Source of the DNA: Mycetohabitans sp. B8
GTDB lineage: Bacteria > Pseudomonadota > Gammaproteobacteria > Burkholderiales > Burkholderiaceae
DNA: 64,000 nucleotides
Reading direction: 5' to 3'
NCBI RefSeq assembly: GCF_021991875.1
Contig: NZ_JAHLKR010000005.1
Span: forward strand, 103,538 to 167,537
Under the pieces are notes generated by a model, which was given only the letters and a program-made list of their open reading frames with translations, was not told the DNA's origin and did no database searches. The stretch's first letter is position 1. Every line of letters begins with the position of its first letter. This document shows, one piece after another, positions 45,849 through 55,785 of this stretch. Made by a program: the position numbers and the translations under genes.

Positions 45849-47029
45849 TTAATCAGGCCAATGCCACGGGGGTTGTTGCAAAGGTGTTTGCCCGACAACG
45901 AACGTCTCTGAAAGTTCTCTGGCCAGAACGATGGCATTGCAATCCGAAGCGTTGCTTAAAGCTGCAGCCAATCTCGGCGAGTGCGATATGACCCACATCT
46001 GGGTGCGATGCGACGCATCAATAATCAGGCGGCCCAGCGCTGGTATAAGATCGGGGTGCAGACTCGTTTCAGGTTCGTTCAATACCATGAGCGGTGGAGG
46101 GCGTGGAGTCATTAATGCAGCAACAAGAAGGAGATACCGAAGTGTGCCGTCCGACAGCTCCGCTGCGGTCAACGGGCGTAAAAGTCCCTCTTGCTGTAAG
46201 GTCAACGTGAAAAGCCCTCCTGCTTGTGCATCAATTTTCAGGACACTTCCAGGAAATGCATCGTTAATTGCCGCATCAAGCGCTTCGCTATCACCGATCT
46301 CCCGAATGGTTTGCAGCGCAGCCGCTAAATCCCTTCCGTCATGATGCATGACTGGCGTACGTGTGCCAAGCTGAGGTTTTCGCGTTGGCGCGTCAGGATC
46401 GGTGCGGAAATGGTCATAGAATCGCCAACTGCGGACGGTTTCACGCATTTCAAAAACTTCGGGGCTATAGCGGTCTTTACCGAGATACGAAAACAGACTC
46501 TCGTAAAGAGACATGTGTTGGGCGAGCATTTCCCATCCGTGCGTGGAACGGCGACGCACGAGCGGCCCGTCACGATCAATCAGTACGCTTGCAGGCCGAA
46601 GAAACGGCCCTGCCCATATACATTCTCGCTTAAACACCGGATCAAGCGTAAAAGCAGACGGAGGATTCGGCGGCGGGATCTCGGGAGGAGGGAATCCCAA
46701 GGTTACTGCATATCCAAAGTCATCGCCACTGAAGCCTAAACGCAAACGTATGCTATTTTTGCGTTGCCCCCCTTCCACGGCTTGTTCCCTTCGTCGCATG
46801 TCACGGTTTAGCATTTCAGGCCCCGCCCAAACTACGGCCTTTAACCCCCCCCTTCCGCCGCCAATGGCGAAATAATGCCACCTTGGGCAGTCTCTGAAAG
46901 CAGTCTTAAAGCTCGGTATAGATTGGATTTGCCACTTCCATTAGCACCGCTTACTAGATTCAGTCGCGTGAGCGGAATAACCAGTTTTTTTATTGATCGA
47001 TAGTTGCTTATCGACAATACTCTTATCAT
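45849..47029 (-). pseudogene. AAA family ATPase (COG4637/RecF-like), frameshifted at a G8 tract
   Basis: Predicted SMC/RecF-like ATPase of unknown role. The first part (MIRVLSISNYRSIKKLVIPL, Walker A SGANGSGKSNLYRALRLL) runs to a poly-G tract of eight (46845-46852) and hits TAA at 46841. Homology resumes in another frame at KAVVWAGPEMLNRDM and continues through DFGYAVTLGFP, an LSDGTLRYLLL signature, Walker B LMVLNEPETSLHP and ISHSPRLAAAL to a normal-looking end (WHWPD). Six or nine G residues would give one frame of about 390 residues. A GGAG precedes the ATG at 47029. G+C is lower than in neighbours, suggesting acquisition. It could be a decayed gene, a phase-variable gene, a slippage-expressed gene or a sequencing error. 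Confidence 0.82.
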
Positions 47030-47101
47030 ATACACTCCGCTTTATCGAATTAAATATTGCCTTAACAACGAATCAAAAATTATTTTCAACAACATTGCGA
47101 G

Positions 47102-47404
47102 TCAATTGGGTTCAGTGACATGCTTAATGGTCACGTTGCCATCTGCTACATGCCCCACTTCATTGGCTGCAGCAATCGCGGAAGCCCGATGAGCGACCAT
47201 GACGACTATATGATTTGGCGACCGTGGTTTTAGTTCTCGCAACACGATGGCCTCCATGGTGTCATCGAGTGCTGAAGTACCTTCGTCAATCAAAAGTATT
47301 CGAGCATCACGGAGCAACGCTCGCGCAATAGCTATCCGCTGCCGTTCTCCTCCCGACAACATCATTCGTCGATCGCCAACGCAGAATTTAGGCTCCTCAT
47401 GCGA
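47102..47404 (-). pseudogene. ABC transporter ATPase, 3' fragment
   Basis: Only the C-terminal third of an exporter-type nucleotide-binding domain remains. It has the signature motif [20 protein letters not shown], Walker [16 protein letters not shown] and the H-loop [14 protein letters not shown]. Walker A, the Q-loop and any membrane domain are gone. The 5' edge, near [11 protein letters not shown], joins directly and in the same frame to the IS110 transposase remnant upstream. The parent transporter is unknown; nothing suggests it is still functional. Confidence 0.82.
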
Positions 47405-47800
47405 GAGTAGAAAGGTTTTGAGTCGTTGCCGCGCACGCTTCGGATCATCTTAGGCGTTCACCCAGGCGCGCGACAGATCGCGGAAGGCTTCGTCCTCCAC
47501 GGTGGGCATCTACACCGCCGACAGATCGCCGGCGCGCAGCGAACTCACCCGCTTCACAGCGTCGCGTCGATTCGTCTTGACACACTCGCCTGGCGCCTTC
47601 AGTGACGGCGCACGCACCATGCAGTCTCAATCCTGCTGCACAAGCTGGCGGTCAAGCCCCTCTCTGCACGGACCCGCCTTGTGAACAATGCGTAGGCCGA
47701 GTGCTTTGAACTGCAGACGTTTGCACAGACGATCGATATCCGACTTCGTCGTGCCGATCTTGCCGAGCCATTTGACTTTGCCTGCTGCGCGCGACGGCGG
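47405..47800 (-). mobile_element. IS110-family transposase remnant, N-terminal domain
   Basis: Read leftward in one frame: [77 protein letters not shown] and [13 protein letters not shown]. These match successive blocks of the IS110 DEDD transposase, including KTNRRDA and AGxL. Three in-frame stops interrupt it: TGA 47627-47629, TAG 47510-47512 and TAA 47450-47452. The C-terminal half and both element ends are missing. The 5' limit is blurred near the hemH promoter. Confidence 0.85.
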
Positions 47801-47818
47801 CAAGCGCCGAGCGGCCGT

Positions 47819-47824
47819 TATAAT
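47819..47824 (+). promoter_or_regulatory. -10 element upstream of hemH
   Basis: Perfect TATAAT 42 bases before the hemH ATG. No good -35 hexamer lies 16-18 bases upstream. The sequence upstream is IS110 remnant, so the original hemH promoter may have been partly replaced. Confidence 0.45.
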
Positions 47825-47866
47825 CGGATAACAAGTGCACCATTGCGGTGCTCAACGGATCCTCTC

Positions 47867-48943
47867 ATGCATTTTGATCTTGAGCTGCCCTCGCAGCCGA
47901 GCGCATCGCACCGGGTCGGTGTGCTGCTGATCAACCTCGGCACCCCCGCTGCACCGACGCCGCGCGCGGTGCGGCGCTACTTGGCCGAGTTCTTGTCCGA
48001 CCCACGCGTCGTCGAGATCCCTGCGCCGCTGTGGCAGATTGTGCTGCGCGCGCTGATCCTGCCGTTGCGCGGCCGTGCGTCGGCGCGCAAGTACGCGGCG
48101 ATCTGGGACGCGGAGGGCTCGCCGCTGCGCGTGCACACCGAGCGGCAGGTCGACGGCCTGAGGCAGCGGCTGGCGGCGGGCCGTTGTTCTGTGCTCGTCG
48201 ATTATGCAATGCGCTATGGCACACCCAGCATCGGCAATGTGCTGAATCAGCTCAAGCGCGCCGGCGCCGAGCGGGTGCTATTGGTGCCGCTGTATCCCCA
48301 GTATTCGGCCTCGACCAGCGCCAGCGCATTCGATGCGGCATTCTCCGCGCTGGCGCGTATGCGCAATCAACTGGAGATCCGCACGATCAAGCATTATGCG
48401 GACCATCCCGCGTATATCGAGGCGCTGGCGTCTCAGGTGCTGCGCTATTGGCAGCAGCACGGCCGGCCCGATTTCACGGCCGGCGATCGGCTGTTGTTAA
48501 GCTTTCATGGTGTGCCTAAGCGCACGTTGGATTTGGGCGATCCCTATGCCGAGCAATGCCGGCAAACCGCGACGTTGCTGGCCCATGCGCTCGGGTTGAC
48601 CGAGGTCGAATGCCGGCTCACGTTCCAGTCACGGTTCGGACGCGCGCAATGGTTGCAACCTTACACCGCACCGACGCTGCAGGAGTTGGGCGCGGCCGGG
48701 GCCGGTCGGGTTGACGTGTTTTGCCCGGGCTTTACGTCCGATTGCCTCGAGACGCTCGAGGAAATTGGCATCGAGGGTCGTAATACGTTCTTGCGGGCGG
48801 GGGGACGCGAGTTCCATCGAATTCCCTGCGTCAACGACGCGCAACCGTGGATCAGCGCGCTGGCCGAGATCGTCGCCACCCATCTGCAAGGGTGGCCGAT
48901 GGCTACGTCGCAACAGAGCGCGGCAGCGACGACATCCGCGTGA
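47867..48943 (+). CDS. hemH: ferrochelatase
   Basis: Inserts Fe2+ into protoporphyrin IX in the last step of heme synthesis. The 358-residue protein has the N-terminal [15 protein letters not shown], the catalytic His in [30 protein letters not shown] and the C-terminal acidic site [16 protein letters not shown]. The ATG at 47867 begins [11 protein letters not shown]. The stop overlaps a GTG that could start the following S4 gene. Confidence 0.96.
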   Translation: MHFDLELPSQPSASHRVGVLLINLGTPAAPTPRAVRRYLAEFLSDPRVVEIPAPLWQIVLRALILPLRGRASARKYAAIWDAEGSPLRVHTERQVDGLRQRLAAGRCSVLVDYAMRYGTPSIGNVLNQLKRAGAERVLLVPLYPQYSASTSASAFDAAFSALARMRNQLEIRTIKHYADHPAYIEALASQVLRYWQQHGRPDFTAGDRLLLSFHGVPKRTLDLGDPYAEQCRQTATLLAHALGLTEVECRLTFQSRFGRAQWLQPYTAPTLQELGAAGAGRVDVFCPGFTSDCLETLEEIGIEGRNTFLRAGGREFHRIPCVNDAQPWISALAEIVATHLQGWPMATSQQSAAATTSA

Positions 48944-48951
48944 GTTTGCCG

Positions 48952-49359
48952 ATGAGCTTGAAGATCTCGACTGATCCTCACGCGCGGTTGCGCATCGACA
49001 AGTGGCTGTGGGCGGCACGGTTTTTCAAGACCCGTTCACTGGCGGCCGACGCGCTTGGCAAGGGCCGGGTGCGTATCGGCGGTGAGCCGGTGAAGGCGGC
49101 CAAGGAGGTGCGCGTCGGCGACATTGTGCAAATCGACATCGAGCGCATCGTATGGGAAGTGCAGGTGCGTGGCGTATGTGACGTGCGCGGTCCGGCGACG
49201 ATCGCGCAGACGCTATACGAGGAGACGCCGGCCGGCAACGCGCGTCGGCTGGCAGAGTTGGCGCGACGCAGCACTTTTCGGGAGCCTGCTGCGACGCTTC
49301 ACGGGCGGCCGACGAAGCGCGATCGGCGCATCATTGACAAATTGTCCGGTGCGGATTGA
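48952..49359 (+). CDS. hslR: S4-domain RNA-binding protein (heat shock protein Hsp15 family)
   Basis: Small RNA-binding protein of 135 residues. E. coli Hsp15 binds 50S subunits carrying stalled nascent chains and helps recycle them. The S4 domain runs RLRIDKWLWAARFFKTRSLAADALGKGRVRIGG, with the basic C-terminal tail GRPTKRDRRIIDKL typical of the family. The ATG at 48952 is used; the GTG at 48940, overlapping the hemH stop (GTGA), would add four residues and give translational coupling. It lies between hemH and the grpE-dnaK-dnaJ genes, in keeping with a heat-shock role. Confidence 0.92.
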   Translation: MSLKISTDPHARLRIDKWLWAARFFKTRSLAADALGKGRVRIGGEPVKAAKEVRVGDIVQIDIERIVWEVQVRGVCDVRGPATIAQTLYEETPAGNARRLAELARRSTFREPAATLHGRPTKRDRRIIDKLSGAD

Positions 49360-49492
49360 ACAGTGACTCGAATGTCGCACGGATGCCGCCGTACTCAGTC
49401 GTGGATTCGGTGACGGCGCCGGACAGACAAATGGCAGTCGTTCCCGCGATCAATACCACGGCGACCACCCCAATGGCAAAAATCAGTTTCAT
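49331..49492 (-). CDS. possible small single-pass membrane protein
   Basis: A 53-codon frame opening MKLIFAIGVVAVVLIAGTTA, a clear hydrophobic segment or signal, followed by a short polar tail ending NPHRTICQ. Third-position base use is mostly G/C, as in real genes here. Against it: no ribosome binding site, no recognised family, and the 3' end overlaps the convergent S4 gene by 29 bases. Included as a tentative gene. Confidence 0.3.
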   Translation of the reverse strand: MKLIFAIGVVAVVLIAGTTAICLSGAVTESTTEYGGIRATFESLFNPHRTICQ

Positions 49493-49711
49493 GGCACGGG
49501 CGGAAATGGGCATTATTGGACTGGGCGGTGGGAGTGCCGTGAACAAAATCAGGGTACACGCGTTTGGAGCGCCTCATAGCGAAGTGTAGGTCAGCGCCGG
49601 CGGGCGCTCAATTTATTTGCGTCGCAACATACGGGAAATCGTGTAACGGTATGGCAACGCCCCGCTTGCAACGCCATACGGTGCTGCGCCGCGACTTTTT
49701 ACGGCGGGCTA

Positions 49712-49736
49712 TTGAAAAGGCCTGCACCGACCCCAT
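49712..49736 (+). promoter_or_regulatory. sigma-32 heat-shock promoter of grpE
   Basis: TTGAAA (49712-49717), a 13-base spacer and CCCCAT (49731-49736) followed by GT. This matches the RpoH consensus (CTTGAAA, 13-14 bases, CCCCATNT) closely. It lies about 95 bases before the grpE ATG in a 479-base gap that, apart from the tentative small frame at 49331-49492, shows no other gene. Confidence 0.8.
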
Positions 49737-49838
49737 GTCGATTGCGCAACTACGATTTCCGCGCCCCGGCGCCCATCGGGCCGGCGGGGTGCGGGAACAG
49801 CCGAATCAAACCATTGACTGAAATTGACCACGGCCATC

Positions 49839-50465
49839 ATGGAAGAGAAGCAAGCAAGCCAGAATCGCCCCGCATCGGATACCGAACCCGCCGGCAACGG
49901 CACGCAAACGGCGCAGGACGCACAGGTGCAACCGGCCGAGGCTCAGCGCGAGGGCGCCGCGGCGGCACAGCCGGGCGCCGACAATGGGCCATTCGGTGAG
50001 GCCGATGCCGCCGCCGAGGCCAAGGCGCTCGAGCAAGCGCAGGCCAAGATCGCCGAACTGCACGAGAGTGTCCTGCGCGCTTGTGCAGAGACGGAGAACG
50101 TGCGGCGGCGCGCGCAGGACGACGTTGCCAAGGCGCACAAGTTCGCAATCGAGAGTTTCGCCGAGCACTTGTTGCCGGTCGTCGACAGCCTGGAGGCCGC
50201 ACTGGCGGACAACGCCGGCGACTTGGCGAAGGTGCGTGAGGGCGTCGAACTGACGTTGCGTCAATTGTCGAGCGCGTTGGAGAAGGGGCGCGTTGTGCAG
50301 ATCAATCCGGTCGGCGAGAAATTCGATCCGCACCGGCACCAGGCGATTTCGATGGTGCCGGCCGAGCAGGAGGCCAACACTGTCGTCAGCGTGTTGCAAA
50401 AAGGCTACGTGATCGCCGACCGTGTGCTGCGCCCGGCGCTGGTCACCGTGGCCGCGCCCAAGTGA
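49839..50465 (+). CDS. grpE: nucleotide exchange factor GrpE
   Basis: Releases ADP from DnaK. The 208-residue protein has an acidic, Ala/Gln-rich disordered N-terminus (about 1-60). A long coiled coil follows ([21 protein letters not shown] and on), then the conserved [18 protein letters not shown] and the beta-domain signature [20 protein letters not shown] ending with [19 protein letters not shown]. The ATG at 49839 is chosen over a TTG 15 bases upstream. It has its own sigma-32-like promoter and sits 145 bases before dnaK. Confidence 0.96.
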   Translation: MEEKQASQNRPASDTEPAGNGTQTAQDAQVQPAEAQREGAAAAQPGADNGPFGEADAAAEAKALEQAQAKIAELHESVLRACAETENVRRRAQDDVAKAHKFAIESFAEHLLPVVDSLEAALADNAGDLAKVREGVELTLRQLSSALEKGRVVQINPVGEKFDPHRHQAISMVPAEQEANTVVSVLQKGYVIADRVLRPALVTVAAPK

Positions 50466-50513
50466 GGGCGGCCCGCGTCTTGCCACGACAAAGCCCGCGT
50501 GCACGCTAGAGTA

Positions 50514-50538
50514 TTGAAATCAGCGCTGTTGTACCCAT
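50514..50538 (+). promoter_or_regulatory. sigma-32 heat-shock promoter of dnaK
   Basis: TTGAAA (50514-50519), 13-base spacer, ACCCAT (50533-50538) followed by GTT; one mismatch to the CCCCAT element. It lies in the grpE-dnaK gap, about 70 bases before the dnaK ATG, giving dnaK a heat-inducible promoter separate from that of grpE. Confidence 0.75.
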
Positions 50539-50610
50539 GTTGTGGGCAGACGTGAATGAATGACCGCGCGCTGCGCGGGTCTGCTAGATCAAAGCCAGGA
50601 GATTAGTAAA

Positions 50611-52554
50611 ATGGGCAAAATTATCGGGATCGACCTCGGTACCACGAATTCGTGCGTGGCACTGATGGAAGGCAATCAGGTGCGAGTGATCGAGAACTCG
50701 GAAGGCGCCCGCACGACGCCTTCGATCATCGCGTATATGGACGATGGCGAGATTCTGGTCGGCGCGCCGGCCAAGCGTCAGTCCGTGACGAACCCGAAGA
50801 ACACGCTGTTCGCCGTCAAGCGGCTGATCGGCCGTCGCTTTGAAGAGAAGGAAGTGCAGAAGGACATTGGCCTGATGCCTTATCAGATCATCAAAGCGGA
50901 CAATGGCGATGCGTGGGTACAGGTGCGCGACAAGAAGCTTGCGCCGCCGCAGATTTCCGCCGAAGTGCTGCGCAAGATGAAGAAGACGGCCGAGGATTAC
51001 CTCGGCGAGCCGGTGACCGAAGCGGTGATCACCGTGCCGGCGTACTTCAACGACAGCCAGCGGCAAGCCACGAAGGATGCGGGCCGCATCGCCGGCCTGG
51101 ACGTGAAGCGGATTATCAACGAGCCGACCGCCGCGGCGCTCGCATTCGGACTGGATAAAACCGAGAAGGGAGATCGCAAGATTGCGGTCTATGACCTGGG
51201 CGGTGGCACGTTTGATATCTCGATCATCGAGATCGCGGACGTGGATGGCGAAATGCAGTTCGAGGTGTTGTCGACCAACGGCGACACGTTCCTCGGTGGT
51301 GAGGACTTCGACCAGCGGATCATCGACTACATCATCGGTGAATTCAAGAAGGAGCAGGGCGTTGACCTGTCCAAGGACGTGCTCGCGCTGCAACGGCTGA
51401 AGGAAGCGGCTGAGAAGGCCAAGATCGAGTTGTCCAGTTCGGCACAAACCGAGATTAACCTGCCGTACATCACGGCGGACGCGTCCGGACCGAAGCACTT
51501 GAACCTGAAGATCACCCGCGCGAAGCTGGAGGCGTTGGTCGAGGAGCTGATCGAGCGCACGATCGAGCCGTGCCGTATCGCGATCAAGGACGCGGGCGTG
51601 AAGGTCGGTGACATCGATGACGTGATCCTAGTGGGCGGCATGACGCGGATGCCGAAGGTGCAGGACAAGGTCAAGGCGTTCTTCGGCAAGGAGCCGCGTC
51701 GCGATGTGAACCCGGACGAGGCGGTCGCGGTAGGTGCGGCGATCCAGGGTCAGGTGCTCTCCGGCGACCGCAAGGATGTGCTGCTGCTGGATGTGACGCC
51801 GCTGTCGCTGGGCATCGAGACGCTCGGCGGCGTGATGACGAAGATGATCAACAAAAACACGACGATCCCGACCAAGCACACGCAGGTGTACTCGACGGCC
51901 GACGACAACCAGTCGGCGGTGACGATCAAGGTGTTCCAGGGTGAGCGTGAGATGGCGGCCGGCAACAAGCTGCTGGGCGAATTCAACCTGGAAGGCATCC
52001 CGCCCGCACCGCGCGGCGTGCCGCAGATCGAAGTAACGTTTGACATCGACGCAAACGGCATCCTGCACGTGCATGCGCGTGACAAGGGCACGGGCAAGGA
52101 GAACAAGATCACGATCAAGGCGAATTCGGGCCTGTCCGAGGCTGAGATCGAGAAAATGGTGAAGGATGCTGAGGCGAACGCCGAGGAAGATCATCGCCTA
52201 CGCGAGCTGGCCGACGTGCGTAACCAAGGTGACGCGCTGGTGCACAGCACGAAGAAGGCGCTGTCCGACTACGGTGACAAGATCGACGCGAGCGAGAAGA
52301 GCGCGATCGAGGCTGCGCTCAAGGAACTGGAGGAAGCGCTGAAGAGCGCGTCCGACAAGGCGCAGGTCGAGGCGAAAATCGAGGCGCTGTCGAAAGTGTC
52401 CCAAAAGCTCGGTGAGAAGATGTACGCCGACATGCAGGCCCAGGCGGGTGCGGCCGGGGCATCGGCCGGGGACGGCGCGTCGTCCGCTGCATCGTCCGAC
52501 AAGGCTGAGGACGACGTCGTCGACGCCGACTTCAAGGAAGTGAAGAAGGACTGA
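50611..52554 (+). CDS. dnaK: molecular chaperone DnaK (Hsp70)
   Basis: ATP-driven folding chaperone. The 647-residue protein begins [20 protein letters not shown] (phosphate-1 motif) and has the Hsp70 signatures [15 protein letters not shown] and [14 protein letters not shown]. The linker [12 protein letters not shown] precedes the substrate-binding domain, and the disordered tail ends [21 protein letters not shown] precedes the ATG at 50611; a 17-codon in-frame extension is rejected. Usual length for beta-proteobacteria. Confidence 0.98.
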   Translation: MGKIIGIDLGTTNSCVALMEGNQVRVIENSEGARTTPSIIAYMDDGEILVGAPAKRQSVTNPKNTLFAVKRLIGRRFEEKEVQKDIGLMPYQIIKADNGDAWVQVRDKKLAPPQISAEVLRKMKKTAEDYLGEPVTEAVITVPAYFNDSQRQATKDAGRIAGLDVKRIINEPTAAALAFGLDKTEKGDRKIAVYDLGGGTFDISIIEIADVDGEMQFEVLSTNGDTFLGGEDFDQRIIDYIIGEFKKEQGVDLSKDVLALQRLKEAAEKAKIELSSSAQTEINLPYITADASGPKHLNLKITRAKLEALVEELIERTIEPCRIAIKDAGVKVGDIDDVILVGGMTRMPKVQDKVKAFFGKEPRRDVNPDEAVAVGAAIQGQVLSGDRKDVLLLDVTPLSLGIETLGGVMTKMINKNTTIPTKHTQVYSTADDNQSAVTIKVFQGEREMAAGNKLLGEFNLEGIPPAPRGVPQIEVTFDIDANGILHVHARDKGTGKENKITIKANSGLSEAEIEKMVKDAEANAEEDHRLRELADVRNQGDALVHSTKKALSDYGDKIDASEKSAIEAALKELEEALKSASDKAQVEAKIEALSKVSQKLGEKMYADMQAQAGAAGASAGDGASSAASSDKAEDDVVDADFKEVKKD

Positions 52555-52717
52555 GCGAAGCGGCGGTGGCTGCCGGTGCGCGGTGCGCGATGCGTGCCGT
52601 GTCCACCCGGCCAGCCATTTGTGTGCCATCGTGCGCTGCAGCACGGTGGCGAAGACAGAGCGCCTGGCGAGCTTAGCGGCTCTCCGGGCCCATTTTGTTT
52701 TGTGGTATTGACTCGAT

Positions 52718-53845
52718 ATGGCCAAACGGGACTACTACGACGTGCTGGGTGTCGCCAAGAATGCGTCCGATGACGACATCAAGAAGGCGTATCGGAAGCT
52801 GGCAATGAAGTACCACCCGGACCGCAATCCTGGCAACAAGGATGCGGAAGAGCATTTCAAGGAGGCGAAGGAAGCCTATGAAATGCTGTCCGACTCGCAA
52901 AAGCGCGCCGCGTACGATCAGTACGGCCATGCGGGCGTCGACCCGAACATGGGCGCCGCCGGCGCACAAGGCTTCGGCGGCTTTGCCGATGCGTTCGGCG
53001 ATATCTTCGGCGATATCTTTGGGCAAGCCGCAGGCGGGGGCCGGCGGGCCGGTCCGCAGGTGTACCGCGGCGCGGACCTGCGCTACAGCATGGAGATCAC
53101 GCTGGAGCAGGCCGCGCATGGCTATGAGACGCAAATCCGCGTGCCGAGTTGGACATCGTGCCAGGTATGTCATGGCTCCGGCGCGAAGCCGGGCACCAAG
53201 CCTGAGACGTGCCCAACCTGCCATGGGCAGGGGCAGGTGCGCATGTCGCAGGGTTTCTTCAGCATCCAGCAGACGTGTCCAAAGTGTCACGGCATCGGGA
53301 AGTACATTCCGGAGCCGTGCGCCCATTGTCACGGCGCCGGCAAGGTCAAGGAAACCAAGACGCTGGAGGTGAAGATTCCCGCCGGCATCGACGAGGGGAT
53401 GCGGATCCGTTCCGCCGGCAACGGCGAGCCGGGCATCAATGGCGGTCCGAACGGCGATCTCTATGTGGAGATCCACATCAAGCCGCACACCGTCTTCGAG
53501 CGTGACGGCGACGACCTGCATTGCCAGATGCCGATCGCGTTCACCACCGCGGCGCTGGGTGGCGAGATCGAGGTGCCGACGTTGGCCGGCAAGGCATCGT
53601 TTACGGTGTCGGAGGGCACGCAATCGGGCAAGACGTTCCGTCTGCGCGGCAAGGGCATCAAGGGTTTGCGCTCAAGCCTGCCGGGCGACCTGTACGTGCA
53701 CGTGCAGGTGGAGACGCCGGTCAAGCTGACCGATACGCAGCGTGATCTGCTGCGCCAGTTCGAAAAGTCGCTGGTCGAAGGGGGCGCGCGGCATAGCCCG
53801 CAGAGCAAGGGCTGGTTCGACCGCGTGAAAAGCTTCTTCGAGTGA
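52718..53845 (+). CDS. dnaJ: co-chaperone DnaJ (Hsp40)
   Basis: Delivers substrates to DnaK and stimulates its ATPase. The 375-residue type I protein has a J domain (about 1-70) with the HPD motif in KYHPDRNPG and a Gly/Phe region ([16 protein letters not shown]). Four zinc repeats lie at about residues 147-213 ([32 protein letters not shown]), followed by the C-terminal peptide-binding domains. It follows dnaK after 163 bases. pabB starts one base after its stop. Confidence 0.98.
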   Translation: MAKRDYYDVLGVAKNASDDDIKKAYRKLAMKYHPDRNPGNKDAEEHFKEAKEAYEMLSDSQKRAAYDQYGHAGVDPNMGAAGAQGFGGFADAFGDIFGDIFGQAAGGGRRAGPQVYRGADLRYSMEITLEQAAHGYETQIRVPSWTSCQVCHGSGAKPGTKPETCPTCHGQGQVRMSQGFFSIQQTCPKCHGIGKYIPEPCAHCHGAGKVKETKTLEVKIPAGIDEGMRIRSAGNGEPGINGGPNGDLYVEIHIKPHTVFERDGDDLHCQMPIAFTTAALGGEIEVPTLAGKASFTVSEGTQSGKTFRLRGKGIKGLRSSLPGDLYVHVQVETPVKLTDTQRDLLRQFEKSLVEGGARHSPQSKGWFDRVKSFFE

Positions 53846-53846
53846 C

Positions 53847-55775
53847 ATGAGGGCAGTTGACGCGAGGGCGGGGCAGGCTGTGGGCGACCTCGACAGCGCC
53901 CGCGTGTTCGCGCTGCTCGACGACTGTGCGCCCGAGGAGGCGTCGGCCGATGCCCCTGCATGCCGCTCGCGTCTCTATACGGCGTTCTCGCATGAGCGCA
54001 CTTGCACCGATCCCGGCCGGCTCGATGCGGTGCTCGCTGAAGTGGACGCAGATCTGCGCACGGGGCTGCATGCGTTGTTACTTGCAGACTACGAATGGGG
54101 CGTACGGCTGCAATGCCCGGCCAGGTGCGCCGACGACGGTGCGCTGCGCATTCTTCTTTTCCGCGAGTTGCGCCGCCTGTCCTCGGAGCAGGTCGCGGCG
54201 TGGCTGCAGCAGCAGGACGGCGGCCGCGCGGACCCCGGGGTGGCGGGCATCGCGAACGTGCGCAGCAGCGTCACGCATGACGCGTTCGACGACGCGATTG
54301 CGCGCATTCATGCAGCATTGCGCGACGGAGATTCATATCAAGTCAACTATACGTATCGGCTCGCGTTCGATATGTTTGGTTCGGCGCCTGCGTTGTATCG
54401 ACGCTTGCGGGCGCGCCAGCCGGTGTCGTTCGGCGCTTTGCTGGCGCTGCCCGACGGCACCCATGTGCTGTCGTTGTCGCCCGAACTGTTTGTTGAGCAT
54501 CGTGGCGGGGCGATTGTCGCGCGGCCGATGAAAGGCACGGCGCCGCGTGCGAATGACGCGCAGCTCGACGCGCAGCAAGCGCGGGCATTGGCCGCCGACG
54601 ACAAGAACCGGGCAGAGAACCTGATGATCGTTGACCTGTTGCGCAACGATCTGGGCAGGATCGCTCGGACCGGCTCGGTTCGCGTGCCCGCGTTATTTAC
54701 GGTCGAGCCGTACGCGTCGGTGTGGCAAATGACATCGACCGTGCACGCGCACGTGCGTGACGGGATCGGTTTTGCCGACGTGCTGCGGGCGCTTTTTCCA
54801 TGTGGCTCGATTACCGGCGCGCCGAAGCTTCGCACGATGGCGTTAATCGAGTCGATCGAGACGACACCACGCGGGCTGTATACCGGCGCGATTGGGTGGC
54901 TCGACACGTCTGCTGACGCACGCACGCTTGGCGATTTTTGCCTGTCGGTGGCCATTCGCACGCTGGTGTTGGCACCGCGATCGGGCACTGGTATGGGCGC
55001 CGACGTGCGTGCGGGCACGCTCGGCGTGGGCGCCGGCATCGTGCTGGACAGCGTCGCGCACGACGAGTATCTCGAATGTGCGTTAAAGGCGCGCTTCTTA
55101 ACCGAGGTGGACCCCGGCTTCCAGTTGTTCGAGACGATGTATGCCACGCGGGATGGCGTGCGGCACGCAGGCCTTCATGTCGCCCGTATCGAACGCAGCG
55201 CGCGCTATTTCGGCTTCCGGTTTGACGCCGCTGTGTTTGCGGCACGGCTCACGCAGGCCTGCGCGGCGCTCGCGCCGGATCGCGCATATCGGATGCGCGC
55301 GACGCTGTGCAAGGATGGGGGCATCGACGTCAGCGCGGCGCTATTGCCGTCGCTCGCAGCCGGTCCGGTGCGCGTGATGCTGGCGGCCGACCACGGCATC
55401 GCTGCGCCGGACCTAGACGATCCGTTGCTGCGTCACAAGACCACCTGCCGGGATACCTATGACCGCGCATGGCGACTGGCGCAAACCCATCACGCGTTTG
55501 ACCTGTTGTTTTTCAATCGACTTGGCGAGCTGACAGAAGGCGGCCGCAGCACGGTATTCGTGCGAATCGACGGCCGCTGGGTCACGCCGCCGCTGGACAG
55601 CGGCGTATTACCCGGCGTCATGCGCTCGGTGCTGCTTGCAGATCCGGCGTGGCAGGCCATCGAGCGGCCGATCACGCGGGCCGACTTCGAGCGCCGCGAT
55701 GCGCTTGTTGTCTGCAATGCGCTACGCGGCGCGATGCCGGCACAGTTGCTTCGCCCACCGTTGCCTCGCTTTTAG
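53847..55775 (+). CDS. pabB: fused aminodeoxychorismate synthase component I and 4-amino-4-deoxychorismate lyase
   Basis: Bifunctional p-aminobenzoate enzyme for folate synthesis (642 residues). Residues about 1-412 are the chorismate-binding PabB domain, with RPMKGTAPR (Lys of the PIKGT-type motif, Met replacing Ile), AENLMIVDLLRNDLGR and CGSITGAPKLRTM. From about 415 (PGFQLFETMYATRDG) a fold-type IV PLP domain begins, homologous to PabC, with the PLP lysine in LLRHKTTCRDTYD (about 531) and LTEGGRSTVFV. It is packed one base behind dnaJ, so it may be read from heat-shock transcripts. The fusion is known in this group. The glutamine amidotransferase PabA is not in the window. Confidence 0.94.
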   Translation: MRAVDARAGQAVGDLDSARVFALLDDCAPEEASADAPACRSRLYTAFSHERTCTDPGRLDAVLAEVDADLRTGLHALLLADYEWGVRLQCPARCADDGALRILLFRELRRLSSEQVAAWLQQQDGGRADPGVAGIANVRSSVTHDAFDDAIARIHAALRDGDSYQVNYTYRLAFDMFGSAPALYRRLRARQPVSFGALLALPDGTHVLSLSPELFVEHRGGAIVARPMKGTAPRANDAQLDAQQARALAADDKNRAENLMIVDLLRNDLGRIARTGSVRVPALFTVEPYASVWQMTSTVHAHVRDGIGFADVLRALFPCGSITGAPKLRTMALIESIETTPRGLYTGAIGWLDTSADARTLGDFCLSVAIRTLVLAPRSGTGMGADVRAGTLGVGAGIVLDSVAHDEYLECALKARFLTEVDPGFQLFETMYATRDGVRHAGLHVARIERSARYFGFRFDAAVFAARLTQACAALAPDRAYRMRATLCKDGGIDVSAALLPSLAAGPVRVMLAADHGIAAPDLDDPLLRHKTTCRDTYDRAWRLAQTHHAFDLLFFNRLGELTEGGRSTVFVRIDGRWVTPPLDSGVLPGVMRSVLLADPAWQAIERPITRADFERRDALVVCNALRGAMPAQLLRPPLPRF

Positions 55776-55785
55776 TGACGTCGAT

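Noticed and set aside
49360..50610. CIRCE operator upstream of grpE or dnaK
   Set aside because: No TTAGCACTC-N9-GAGTGCTAA-like repeat was found; the sites present are sigma-32-type promoters.
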